A stretch of 44,462 nt of DNA from UCB3 sp964415605. Lineage in GTDB: Bacteria; Chloroflexota; Anaerolineae; Epilineales; Epilineaceae. The stretch covers positions 1 to 44,462 of the forward strand of contig CAYQBA010000015.1 of assembly GCA_964415605.1 (NCBI GenBank), read 5' to 3'. A program made the position numbers and the translations under genes. The notes below the pieces were generated by a model that made no database searches, had not been told where the DNA came from, and saw only the letters and a program-made list of their open reading frames with translations. Below are positions 22,812 to 29,650 of the stretch, in pieces. Every line of letters begins with the position of its first letter. Positions within the stretch are counted from its first letter, which is position 1.

Positions 22812-24341
22812 CTAGGGGCAGCCGACCTTGAACACCAGCGGGTTGTGCAAAGGGTGGTATGGTACGCCGATGTTCTGCAGCGACAGCCGGGTCCGCAGCG
22901 GGTTGCTGGGCCCCGGGGGCAGGCCCGGGTTGAGGGGCTCCCGCCAGCCCCGGACGAGGTGTGGATCGGCAAGCGCCGCGCTGATGGCCGCCGGCGGCAC
23001 ACGGCTCAAGATGAACTTGCACGCGGTGGCCGGCTGCGCGTCGCGCGTCGCCGTGGGCGGCGGTGCTGTCGGCGTCGGCGTGGCGGGCACGGGCGTCGCG
23101 GTCGGCGATGGCGTCGGCGTGCCCGTCGGCGGCGCGCAGTCGATGTCGATGTCCGCCGTTGAAGTGAACTCCCGGCCGTTTTCGAAGCGGGCGACCACCG
23201 AGACGGTGTGCGGACCCACCGCGTCGCTCGCGACGCGCACCTGCCATGCGGCCGAACCCGTCCCGCCTGGCGCGATGTCGGCGATGGGCTTGGTCGTCGG
23301 CTCGCCCGGCGCCACCGCGAGGCCGACCGGCAGCGCAATGGTGGCGGACCCGCCGGTGAGCGCGGCCGAGTCGAAGTTGTTGACGAAGATCGCGACCGGG
23401 ACCGTGTCGCCGCACGTTGCCTGGACCGGCGCGGACACGAAGGCCGTGCCCCCGCGATTGGCCGCCAGGCCATAGGCCGTCTCGACGACGCGCGCGGCGC
23501 CCGGCGCAAGCGGCTGCGGGTTCCAGTAGAGCGCGACCGCGCTGTCCTGGGTGATCACCGTCGTCGGATCGACGGTGTAGTCCCAGCGCGACCACTGCAG
23601 GCGCCGCCAATACGCGATGACGAAGCGGTCGGGCGGCGTGACGTCGGCGGCTCGCAGCACGCCGGTGCTGCGCAACCGGAGCGGATCGTAGACCAGGGAT
23701 TCGAACGCGAGCCAATAGGGGGGGACGTCCGCACCCCGGAAGTCGCGTTCGGTCGCGACGGTGCCGAGACCCGGGATGAAGTACGGCGCACCATCCTCGA
23801 TGCCGATCTGGATGTCGAGCAGCGCCCGCACGCCCACGTTGAGCGCGACGCTGTCGCGGTTCTCCATGGCGTACTGGATCCCGACCATGTCCATGCGTCC
23901 GCTGAACGGGTTGGCCCGAACCTGCAACGTCTGCGTCACCGCGACACGGTAGGGGTTGTCCCACCGCCACGCGGTGGTGGCGCGGTTGCCGGCCTGTGCC
24001 TGCGGCGCGGGATCGGTGTGGATGGCGTCGGTGATGCCCCGCGGCCCCTCGATGCGCACCGTGCTGAAGCTCGACCCGATCTGGCTGCCGCTGCCGGGGA
24101 CGAAGCCGTAGAGGAGGCTCTTGTCGTCGTCGGACGCGGCGTCGGGATCCCCTCCGGTCGTCCCGAGGACCCACGTGCCGTTCGGGGCGATGTCCGCGCG
24201 GATCATGGAGTTGGTGATGGCGAGGCACGGCGGGCAGGTGTGCCGCAGCTTGCCGCCCTGAGCGGCGAGCGGCGCGATGATCAGCACGCCCAGCGCGACG
24301 CCGGCCACGATCGCGGACGGCCTGCGTGGAATCCGGTTCAT
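22812..24341 (-). CDS. Secreted protein of unknown function with NEW3-like domain and Thr/Pro linker
   Basis: 509 aa; ATG 24341 follows GAGGAG. A signal peptide (MNRIPRRPSAIVAGVALGVL, cleaved around LAAQ) starts it. Residues ~30-310 form a beta-rich domain I do not recognise (MDMVGIQYAMENRDSVALNV, FESLVYDPLRLR), with two Cys at CPPC near the N-terminus. Residues ~320-410 resemble a CARDB/NEW3-type immunoglobulin-like domain (VPVAIFVNNFDSAAL, HTVSVVARFENGREF). A short Thr/Pro linker and a ~70-residue C-terminal domain (ACKFILSRVPPAAISAALAD) end it. Exported or surface-bound; no enzymatic motif is seen. Confidence 0.7.
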   Translation of the reverse strand: MNRIPRRPSAIVAGVALGVLIIAPLAAQGGKLRHTCPPCLAITNSMIRADIAPNGTWVLGTTGGDPDAASDDDKSLLYGFVPGSGSQIGSSFSTVRIEGPRGITDAIHTDPAPQAQAGNRATTAWRWDNPYRVAVTQTLQVRANPFSGRMDMVGIQYAMENRDSVALNVGVRALLDIQIGIEDGAPYFIPGLGTVATERDFRGADVPPYWLAFESLVYDPLRLRSTGVLRAADVTPPDRFVIAYWRRLQWSRWDYTVDPTTVITQDSAVALYWNPQPLAPGAARVVETAYGLAANRGGTAFVSAPVQATCGDTVPVAIFVNNFDSAALTGGSATIALPVGLAVAPGEPTTKPIADIAPGGTGSAAWQVRVASDAVGPHTVSVVARFENGREFTSTADIDIDCAPPTGTPTPSPTATPVPATPTPTAPPPTATRDAQPATACKFILSRVPPAAISAALADPHLVRGWREPLNPGLPPGPSNPLRTRLSLQNIGVPYHPLHNPLVFKVGCP

Positions 24342-24368
24342 CGGCGCACTCCTCGGCAACGCCACGGT

Positions 24369-24401
24369 GCCAACCCGCCGATGTTGATCTCGCGGGTTGG
24401 C
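24369..24401 (-). terminator. Second hairpin between the NYN gene and the secreted-protein gene
   Basis: Perfect 10-bp stem GCCAACCCGC (24369-24378) / GCGGGTTGGC (24392-24401), 13-nt loop. It ends about 15 nt before the ribosome site of the secreted-protein gene, so it could act as a backup terminator or as a leader element of that gene. Confidence 0.45.
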
Positions 24402-24408
24402 CGTGATG

Positions 24409-24449
24409 GGTCGGCCGGTGGCGGCGCCCGGCGCCCTCACCGGCCGACC
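24409..24449 (-). terminator. Hairpin terminator after the NYN/OST-HTH gene
   Basis: Perfect 12-bp stem GGTCGGCCGGTG (24409-24420) / CACCGGCCGACC (24438-24449), 17-nt loop containing GGCGCC. It lies 13 nt past the NYN stop codon. No T-run. Confidence 0.55.
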
Positions 24450-24462
24450 GCGCCCGCCTCGG

Positions 24463-25596
24463 CTAGACGACGGCCTTGGCGGGGTGGAACGGGCGGGTCT
24501 TGTCCAGCTTGTAGTAGGCGTGCGATCCGCGCGTCAGCCGCTCCAGGAGGCCCTCGTTGATCGCCACCTTCATCATGTGCTTGATGTCGTTGTTCGAGAG
24601 ATCCATGATCTCCTTGTTGCGCATGCCGCGGAGCGCATCGTAGATCTGGATGAAGAGCGCGGGTTGGTCGAACTGGTTCATGATCTCTTCGAACACGGCC
24701 CAGTCGCGATCGCTGATGACGGGTTCCTCGGCCGAGGTCTCGACGCTCTCTTCCACCTCGGCCTCGACGGCCTTGGGCAATTCCGGCGCGAACTGGCTCA
24801 GGTTGAACGGGTTCTCGCCCGGCAGGAACACCTCGGTCACCGAGCCGCGGGTGAAAATCTGGACCAGCTTGCGCTGCTCGGCCTCGCGCACAAAGTCCTT
24901 GAACTTCGTGAACGGCTTGCCGCCACGCCCCTTGAACTTGCCTTCGTCGAAGTTCGGCAGGAGGTCGATCATCAGCAGCTTGAGGGTGGCAAGCGTCGTG
25001 ACGAACTTGCGCTCGCGGGCGAGATGGATGGCCTGGACGAGGATCTCGAACGGGTCCTTGTTCGCGTCGGCTTCGCTCTCCGTGCCTTCCGCGACGACCT
25101 GGCTGTAGTAGAGGAACTCGTCGGCGGCCTGCGCCAGGTGGCTGGCCGTGGCATCCGCCACGCCGATCACGACCGTGTGCTTGCCGAGCTGGCGGACCGC
25201 GTTGATCAACGGGATGAAGTCGCGGTCGCCGGTGATGAGGACGTATGTCTCGATGTTGGGGAAGGCGTAGAGCGTCTTCATCATGTCGATGCACAGGTGC
25301 ATGTCGACGCTGTTCTTGATGGCGCGACCGGTGCGGCCTTCTTCGCGATCGTAGTAGTACGTGGGAACGTACATCGGCTCGATGGCGTTGGCGTACAAGG
25401 CGTTGGTGACGCGGGGGTAGCGATACCAGTCCGCGTAGGCCCTCGCGATCGTGACTCGGCCGTAGCGCTGGCACAAGTCCATGATGGACTCGAAGTTCGG
25501 ATTCGACTCGTAGCGATTGCGGACGGAAATGTAGATGTTCTCGAAGTCGATGAAGACGGCGACGTCCTCGAATGGTTTGTCTTTTCTGGTTCTCAC
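24463..25596 (-). CDS. NYN-domain (PIN-like) putative RNase with OST-HTH/LOTUS-like domain
   Basis: 377 aa. GTG 25596 is the only common start codon in frame downstream of the predicted transcription start, so the longer upstream frame is not used. Residues ~10-165 are a LabA/NYN domain: VAVFIDFENIYIS (Asp17, Asn20) and LITGDRDFIPLINAVRQLG near 121 supply the acidic cluster typical of this nuclease fold. Residues ~190-275 fit an OST-HTH/LOTUS domain (LKLLMIDLLPNFDEGKFKG, FTKFKDFVREAEQRKLVQIF), an RNA-binding module. A further winged-helix-like segment closes the protein (IMDLSNNDIKHMMKVAINEG, LLERL). It is likely a cytoplasmic RNA-processing or RNA-regulating protein. It is divergent from the GNAT gene. 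Confidence 0.85.
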   Translation of the reverse strand: MRTRKDKPFEDVAVFIDFENIYISVRNRYESNPNFESIMDLCQRYGRVTIARAYADWYRYPRVTNALYANAIEPMYVPTYYYDREEGRTGRAIKNSVDMHLCIDMMKTLYAFPNIETYVLITGDRDFIPLINAVRQLGKHTVVIGVADATASHLAQAADEFLYYSQVVAEGTESEADANKDPFEILVQAIHLARERKFVTTLATLKLLMIDLLPNFDEGKFKGRGGKPFTKFKDFVREAEQRKLVQIFTRGSVTEVFLPGENPFNLSQFAPELPKAVEAEVEESVETSAEEPVISDRDWAVFEEIMNQFDQPALFIQIYDALRGMRNKEIMDLSNNDIKHMMKVAINEGLLERLTRGSHAYYKLDKTRPFHPAKAVV

Positions 25597-25659
25597 GTTG
25601 GCTTCACACTTGGGCGGGGCATGAACCCCACCGATGGGTACGGATGGTTTCAACCCCAA

Positions 25660-25688
25660 AGCATAGCACCAGGGCGCCCGGAATCGAA
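25660..25688 (-). promoter_or_regulatory. Promoter of the NYN gene with extended -10
   Basis: Minus strand: TTCGAT (25688-25683), 17 nt, TATGCT (25665-25660), with TGC directly before the -10 (extended -10). Start of transcription expected near 25653, leader about 57 nt. Confidence 0.55.
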
Positions 25689-25724
25689 ACCGCCCGCCTG
25701 CGGGCCGTCTCCGCCGGCCGCTAG

Positions 25725-25741
25725 GCCATTCGGCGAATGGC
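25725..25741. promoter_or_regulatory. Perfect 17-bp palindrome between NYN and GNAT genes
   Basis: GCCATTCGGCGAATGGC: 8-bp arms around one central base, overlapping the -35 position of the GNAT promoter and 37 bp upstream of the NYN -35. Likely operator that could control both genes. Confidence 0.5.
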
Positions 25742-25757
25742 TGGACGCGGGCGGCTT

Positions 25758-25766
25758 TGCTAACAT
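25758..25766 (+). promoter_or_regulatory. Extended -10 promoter of the first GNAT gene
   Basis: TGCTAACAT: TG at 25758-25759 and -10 TAACAT at 25761-25766. The -35 region at 25738-25743 (TGGCTG) is weak and overlaps the 17-bp palindrome. Leader about 50 nt. Confidence 0.5.
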
Positions 25767-25822
25767 CACGGCGCCGGTGAGTCCGCTTCGACATCGACGT
25801 GCCCCAACCAGGAGTTCCTGCC

Positions 25823-26428
25823 ATGGCCGAGCCCGACTACCTCTCGATCGTCATGACGCGCGACTACCCGCGCACCATCGCGCTGGCCGACGGCGGGGAG
25901 GTGGTGGTTCGCCCCCTCCAGGCCGCGGACGAAGCGGCGTTGCTCGCCTACTTTCACGGGATCCCGGCAGACGAGCGGCTCCGCGTCTTCCGCGAGAACG
26001 TCGTCGATCCCGTGGTCGTCGCGGCGTGGTGCCGCGAGATCGATCCGCGCCGCGTGCTGAGCCTGGTGGCGGTCGAGGGGGGCACCATCGTCGCCGACGC
26101 CACGCTGCACCGTGATCTTCGGTTCATCAAGTCGCACGTGGGTGAGCTGCGCCTGTCGGTGGCGCCTGGGCACCGGCATCGGGGCATCGGCCGGCGCATG
26201 ACGCTTGAGATCCTGGATCTCGCGCCACAGCTCGGGTTGGCCTGGGTGGATGTCGAGGCTGTGGCCGACGATTCCGACGCCGTGCCGCTGCTGCGCGAGC
26301 TTGAGTTCCTCGAGATCGGGCGGCTGCCGGGGCACGCGCGGGACATCACCGGGGCGACGGCCGACTTGGTCCTCTTCACGCGGCGCGTCGATCCGTCCTT
26401 CGACAGCGACATCGGCGGGCAGGAGTGA
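25823..26428 (+). CDS. GNAT-family N-acetyltransferase (first of a tandem pair)
   Basis: 201 aa; ATG 25823 sits 9 nt after AGGAG (25809-25813). The GNAT fold spans residues ~25-185: VVRPLQAADEAALLAYF, then LSLVAVEGGTIVADATL, and the acetyl-CoA loop SVAPGHRHRGIGRRMTLEIL (V-x-x-x-x-R/H-x-x-G-I/V-G). DVEAVADDSDAVPLLRELEF follows. The substrate is unknown; similar domains occur in protein-lysine and small-molecule acetyltransferases. It is paralogous to the next gene (same layout, both ending D/E-I-G-G). A palindrome overlaps its promoter, suggesting repression. Confidence 0.85.
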   Translation: MAEPDYLSIVMTRDYPRTIALADGGEVVVRPLQAADEAALLAYFHGIPADERLRVFRENVVDPVVVAAWCREIDPRRVLSLVAVEGGTIVADATLHRDLRFIKSHVGELRLSVAPGHRHRGIGRRMTLEILDLAPQLGLAWVDVEAVADDSDAVPLLRELEFLEIGRLPGHARDITGATADLVLFTRRVDPSFDSDIGGQE

Positions 26429-26456
26429 CGGTCGTCCCGCCCGCCCGGTGATCGCC

Positions 26457-26505
26457 CGTGCCCCGTCCCGGCGGTAGGATGGGCGTGGGGCGGGCGCGGG
26501 GCACG
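26457..26505 (+). terminator. Possible terminator after the first GNAT gene
   Basis: CGTGCCCCG (26457-26465) pairs with CGGGGCACG (26497-26505), 9 bp, with a long 31-nt loop; it starts 29 nt past the stop codon. No T-run. Confidence 0.35.
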
Positions 26506-26521
26506 CGGCGCGCAGAGGCCA

Positions 26522-26550
26522 TTGACACCGGGCCACGCGCGTAATATACT
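26522..26550 (+). promoter_or_regulatory. Near-consensus promoter of the second GNAT gene
   Basis: TTGACA (26522-26527, exact -35 consensus), 17 nt, TATACT (26545-26550). Expected start near 26557, about 200 nt before the GNAT start codon. Confidence 0.8.
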
Positions 26551-26553
26551 GTG

Positions 26554-26569
26554 TTTTCGTAGACGAAAA
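26554..26569. promoter_or_regulatory. Palindrome at the start point of the second GNAT promoter
   Basis: TTTTCGTAGACGAAAA, 7-bp perfect arms and a 2-nt centre, immediately downstream of the -10 box. AT-rich arms stand out in this GC-rich DNA. Operator is the simplest reading. Confidence 0.55.
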
Positions 26570-26572
26570 GAT

Positions 26573-26600
26573 GCGCGGCGGCGCTCGCTGGCCGCCGCGC
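26573..26600 (+). promoter_or_regulatory. GC-rich hairpin in the 5' leader of the second GNAT gene
   Basis: GCGCGGCGG (26573-26581) / CCGCCGCGC (26592-26600), 10-nt loop, beginning about 16 nt into the predicted transcript. It may be an attenuator or stabilising stem. It matches no riboswitch class that I know. Confidence 0.4.
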
Positions 26601-26759
26601 GGCCGGGACCCCGTCCCTCCTGGCACCGTGTCGTTCCATGGCGTAGGTTCCGTCGGCGGACGCAGCCGCATCCGCGCGGCGGACATGCACCTCCCCCCGA
26701 TGCAGATGATACGCACGCCGGGCGACGATCTCGCCCGGCAAGAAAGGAGCACGGTTCCG

Positions 26760-27362
26760 ATGATCCCCAGTGACGTCCTCTCCCCGCGCCTCCGCGAGGC
26801 GCCGCCCGCCCCCGGTGGTGCGCCCACCGCCGCCGTTGCCGTCCGCCCGCTCCAGCCTTCCGACAAGCACGCGCTCCTCGCGTTCTTCCGCCGCCTGCCG
26901 GTCAACGAGCGGGGCCGTTTCTTCCCCGATGCCATGATCGACCCGGTCCTCGTGGCCAAGTGGTGCCAGCACTGGTCGAGCGGGCGATCGCGGGTGATGA
27001 CGGCCTGGAGTGGTGAGCGCATGATCGGCGGGGGCGCCATCGACCTGGCGCGCCAGCACATGCATGCGCACGTCGGCCGGATCCGCATGGCCGTCGACCC
27101 GGAGTACCGGCGAATGGGCGTCGGGCAGATGATCATGCACGAGCTCCTCGACATCGCACCGAACCTCGGCATCGAGTGGCTCGACGCGGAGGTTGGTTCG
27201 CACGAGGCGGCCGCGCTGCGCTTCCTGCGCCGGTTGTCCTTCCACGAGCGCGGCGTGCTGCCAGACCACGGCCAGGACATGCTGGGAGGGCGGTTCGACG
27301 TGGTGCTGCTGGCCAGGCATGTGGAGTCCCACCTGCCGCACGAGATCGGTGGGCATGGATGA
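26760..27362 (+). CDS. GNAT-family N-acetyltransferase (second of a tandem pair)
   Basis: 200 aa from ATG 26760, 10 nt after AAAGGAG; an ATG at 26571 in the same frame has no ribosome site and its extra residues look non-coding. The GNAT core is VAVRPLQPSDKHALLAFFRR, then GERMIGGGAIDL and the acetyl-CoA loop MAVDPEYRRMGVGQMIMHEL, followed by DAEVGSHEAAALRFLRRLSF. It is clearly related to the preceding gene, so this is a tandem duplication that has diverged. It has a separate, much stronger promoter and a long leader, implying different regulation. Substrate unknown. Confidence 0.85.
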   Translation: MIPSDVLSPRLREAPPAPGGAPTAAVAVRPLQPSDKHALLAFFRRLPVNERGRFFPDAMIDPVLVAKWCQHWSSGRSRVMTAWSGERMIGGGAIDLARQHMHAHVGRIRMAVDPEYRRMGVGQMIMHELLDIAPNLGIEWLDAEVGSHEAAALRFLRRLSFHERGVLPDHGQDMLGGRFDVVLLARHVESHLPHEIGGHG

Positions 27363-27445
27363 CCCTGGCCTGAGCCGCGCGTGCCGGCACGGGCGCGGCC
27401 GCGGGTGATCGGGCCACCAGGCGGGAGCCGATTCGACGCAAGCTT

Positions 27446-27480
27446 GCGGGCGGGGTGATTCACCTGAGTCACCCCGCCCG
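27446..27480 (+). terminator. Hairpin terminator after the second GNAT gene
   Basis: Perfect 12-bp stem CGGGCGGGGTGA (27447-27458) / TCACCCCGCCCG (27469-27480), 10-nt loop, followed by TGTTCGTGTG. It separates the GNAT genes from the LVIVD-transporter operon. Confidence 0.65.
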
Positions 27481-27558
27481 TGTTCGTGTGCCCGTCACGA
27501 TCGAGCCCGTCCGTTCGTCGTGGTGCCGAGTCGGTCGCTCCCCGCGATCGCATCCGTC

Positions 27559-27564
27559 TATACT
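27559..27564 (+). promoter_or_regulatory. -10 box of the LVIVD / iron transporter operon
   Basis: TATACT, 47 nt before ATG 27611. No clear -35 hexamer at the usual spacing, so an activator may be needed. I find no Fur-box-like sequence here. Confidence 0.45.
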
Positions 27565-27610
27565 TGGGCGTGGGGTCCGGTGCGGACCGCGGACGGTGAG
27601 GAGGTGCGGC

Positions 27611-29650
27611 ATGAGAATCCGGCGCGATGGGGTCGTAACCGTGGGGCTGCTTGCGGCCGCGGCGATCGCCGCGGCCGCCGTGGCCGAGCTTGTGCGCGGC
27701 CCCGAGGTTCCGCTCGCCGCCTGGCCGGGCGACACCGAAGCGGGCCTCCGCCTCGCGGCCCAGCTGGGCGGACCGGCCAGCGCGGTGGCCGCGGCCCCGC
27801 CGCGGGCCTTCGTGGCGGTGGGGCAGCGGCTGTTGGTGCTGGACGTGACGGACCCCGATACGCCCGCCGTGATCGGCACGCCGCTTGGGTTGCCGGAGCC
27901 GGCCCAGGACCTCGCCGTGGCCGGCGACATCGTGCATGTCGCGCTCGGCGAGGCGGGTCTGGCCAGCGTCGACGTCACGGACCCGGCGGCCCCACGCATG
28001 CTCGGTATCGCCGACACCCCGTGGTTCGCCCACGCGGTCGCCGTGTCCGGCGCCATCGCCGCGGTGGCCGACGGCGCCGAGGGGATTCGGATCCTCGACG
28101 TCGCGGACCCGGCCGCGCCACGCGACCTCGCGGTCGTCGACACCCCGGGCGATGCGCTCGACGTCGCGATCGTCGGCGGCCTCGTGCTGGTGGCCGATTG
28201 GGGGACCGGGCTGCGGGTGATCGACATTGCCGATCCGCGCGCGGCCCACGAGATCGGCCGCCTCGACACGCCCGGCGACGCCGCCGGCGTGGCGGCCGGG
28301 CAGGGCGTGGCCTACGTCGCCGACCGCGCCGCCGGCGTGCAGGTGGTCGACCTGTCGGACCCGGCCCGTCCGCAGGCCGCTGGTCAGATCGACACCGCGG
28401 GAACCGCGGAGGGCATCGCCATCGAGGGCCGCATCGCCTTCGTCGCCGATCGAGAGGGCGGGATCGTCGTGCTCGACGTATCCGACCCATTGCGCCCACG
28501 CCAGGCCGCGGTCTTCGACGCCATGGGCGCGGCCCTGGACGTGGCGGGCGTGGCGGGCCTGGCGTTCGTGGCCGACGGCGGCGGCTATGCCAACGGCCAG
28601 CCGCTGGGCAGCGATCCCGACTTCGTGGAGCGCCACGTCTGGGGCGTCGAAGGCCAGGCGCCGCGCGCCAACGGCTTCGCGGGCCTGCGCGTGCTCGACG
28701 TCGGCGTCGCCGGCACTCCCGTGGAGATCGGGCGGTACCGTAGTCCGAGCTTCGTCGAGAGCGTCTGGGTCGCCGGCGACCTGGCCTACCTGGCCGACGG
28801 GTATGCCGGCATTGTGGTGGCGGATGTTCGCGACCCGGCTTCGCCGATCCTCGTGACCGGCGTGCCCACGGGCGGTGCGGCACACGACCTCTTCGTCGCC
28901 GGCCGCTGGGGGTACGTGGCCAACGGGCCGGGCGGCCTCGCGATCCTGGACCTGGCCCGGCCGGCCGAGCCGCTGGCCGTCGCGTCGCTTGACACGCCGG
29001 GTGAGGCCCTGGGCGTCGCGGTCGCCGGCGGCTATGCCTACGTCGCCGATGGCCCGGGCGGCGTGCGCACCGTCGATGTGACCGATCCGGCCCGCCCGCG
29101 CGAGGTGGCCGACATCGGCACGCCGGGCTACGCGTGGGACGTTGTCGTCGACGGCGGATTCGCCTACGTCGCCGACCGGACGGGCGGCCTGCGGGTGCTG
29201 AGCCTCGCGGATCCGGCGCGGCCGGTCGAGGTGGCCGGCCTCGAGCGCGCCGCGATCGCGCTGGGGGTCGTCGTGCGCGACGGCCGGGCGTTCGTCGCAA
29301 GCGGCCCCTCGGGCCTCGTGGTCGTCGACGTTTCGACGCCCGCGTCGCCGCGCCTCCTCGGCGAGCTCCCGGTGCCCGGCACGATGCACGGGCTGATCCT
29401 CGACGGCGACCGGGTGTTCGCGGCGGCGGGGCGCGATGGGCTGCGGGTGATCGACGTCGCGGATCCCGCGGCACCCCGCGAGGTCGGCACCTTGCCGCTG
29501 CCGGGCGTGGCCGAGCGCATCGCGGCGGCGGCTGGCCACGTCTTCGTGGCCGGCGAGTATGGTGGCCTGGCGACGGTTGAGCTTGGACAACGGGCCGATC
29601 GCCGCGCCTTGTTCCTGCCGTCACTCGAACACGTCGGAGGTTTCCAATGA
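27611..29650 (+). CDS. LVIVD-repeat beta-propeller protein, exported
   Basis: 679 aa; ATG 27611 follows GAGGAGGTGC. A hydrophobic N-terminal segment (VVTVGLLAAAAIAAAAVAEL) acts as signal or anchor. The body is about fourteen repeats of ~40-45 residues with the core L/VxVVDVTDPAxPxxVGxxxTPG and xxVAVxGGxAYVADGxxGL, the LVIVD pattern that folds as a propeller. An insertion around residues 330-360 (GGGYANGQPLGSDPDFVERH) interrupts the series. The end is RRALFLPSLEHVGGFQ. LVIVD proteins are usually surface-exposed with unknown ligand. The stop overlaps the start of an iron-type binding lipoprotein (ATGA), so it is the first gene of the transporter operon and may assist substrate capture. Confidence 0.85.
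   Translation: MRIRRDGVVTVGLLAAAAIAAAAVAELVRGPEVPLAAWPGDTEAGLRLAAQLGGPASAVAAAPPRAFVAVGQRLLVLDVTDPDTPAVIGTPLGLPEPAQDLAVAGDIVHVALGEAGLASVDVTDPAAPRMLGIADTPWFAHAVAVSGAIAAVADGAEGIRILDVADPAAPRDLAVVDTPGDALDVAIVGGLVLVADWGTGLRVIDIADPRAAHEIGRLDTPGDAAGVAAGQGVAYVADRAAGVQVVDLSDPARPQAAGQIDTAGTAEGIAIEGRIAFVADREGGIVVLDVSDPLRPRQAAVFDAMGAALDVAGVAGLAFVADGGGYANGQPLGSDPDFVERHVWGVEGQAPRANGFAGLRVLDVGVAGTPVEIGRYRSPSFVESVWVAGDLAYLADGYAGIVVADVRDPASPILVTGVPTGGAAHDLFVAGRWGYVANGPGGLAILDLARPAEPLAVASLDTPGEALGVAVAGGYAYVADGPGGVRTVDVTDPARPREVADIGTPGYAWDVVVDGGFAYVADRTGGLRVLSLADPARPVEVAGLERAAIALGVVVRDGRAFVASGPSGLVVVDVSTPASPRLLGELPVPGTMHGLILDGDRVFAAAGRDGLRVIDVADPAAPREVGTLPLPGVAERIAAAAGHVFVAGEYGGLATVELGQRADRRALFLPSLEHVGGFQ
27830..29560 (+). 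repeat. LVIVD-coding tandem repeats
   Basis: Successive ~126-135-bp units share gtcgacgt...gacccggc...cccgcg and gcctacgtcgccga blocks (for example near 28310, 29040 and 29165). They encode the propeller repeats. The similarity is high enough to permit unit gain or loss by recombination. Confidence 0.75.

Larger units (their letters stand above)
26429..26759 (+). other. 331-bp region between the two GNAT genes: terminator-like hairpin, strong promoter, long structured leader
   Basis: Contains a weak hairpin (26457-26505), the best promoter in the window (26522-26550), a palindrome at the predicted start point (26554-26569), a GC-rich hairpin (26573-26600), and about 150 nt of leader with no recognised element before the ribosome site AAAGGAG (26743-26749). 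Confidence 0.6.

Noticed and set aside
25593..25622. Nine-codon leader frame (ATG at 25622) overlapping the NYN GTG start
   Set aside because: Overlap as GTGA is attractive, but the ribosome site is poor and nine codons give no evidence of coding; left as an unproven possibility.
26571..26759. Upstream in-frame ATG giving the second GNAT a 63-residue extension
   Set aside because: No ribosome site, only about 14 nt after the predicted transcription start, non-protein-like composition, and a strong AAAGGAG precedes ATG 26760.
25766..29590. Very long minus-strand open frame (1274 codons) across the GNAT and LVIVD genes
   Set aside because: Low-complexity Arg/Gly/His/Ala composition, no ribosome site or domain, and it lies opposite well-supported genes; typical shadow frame of high-GC DNA.
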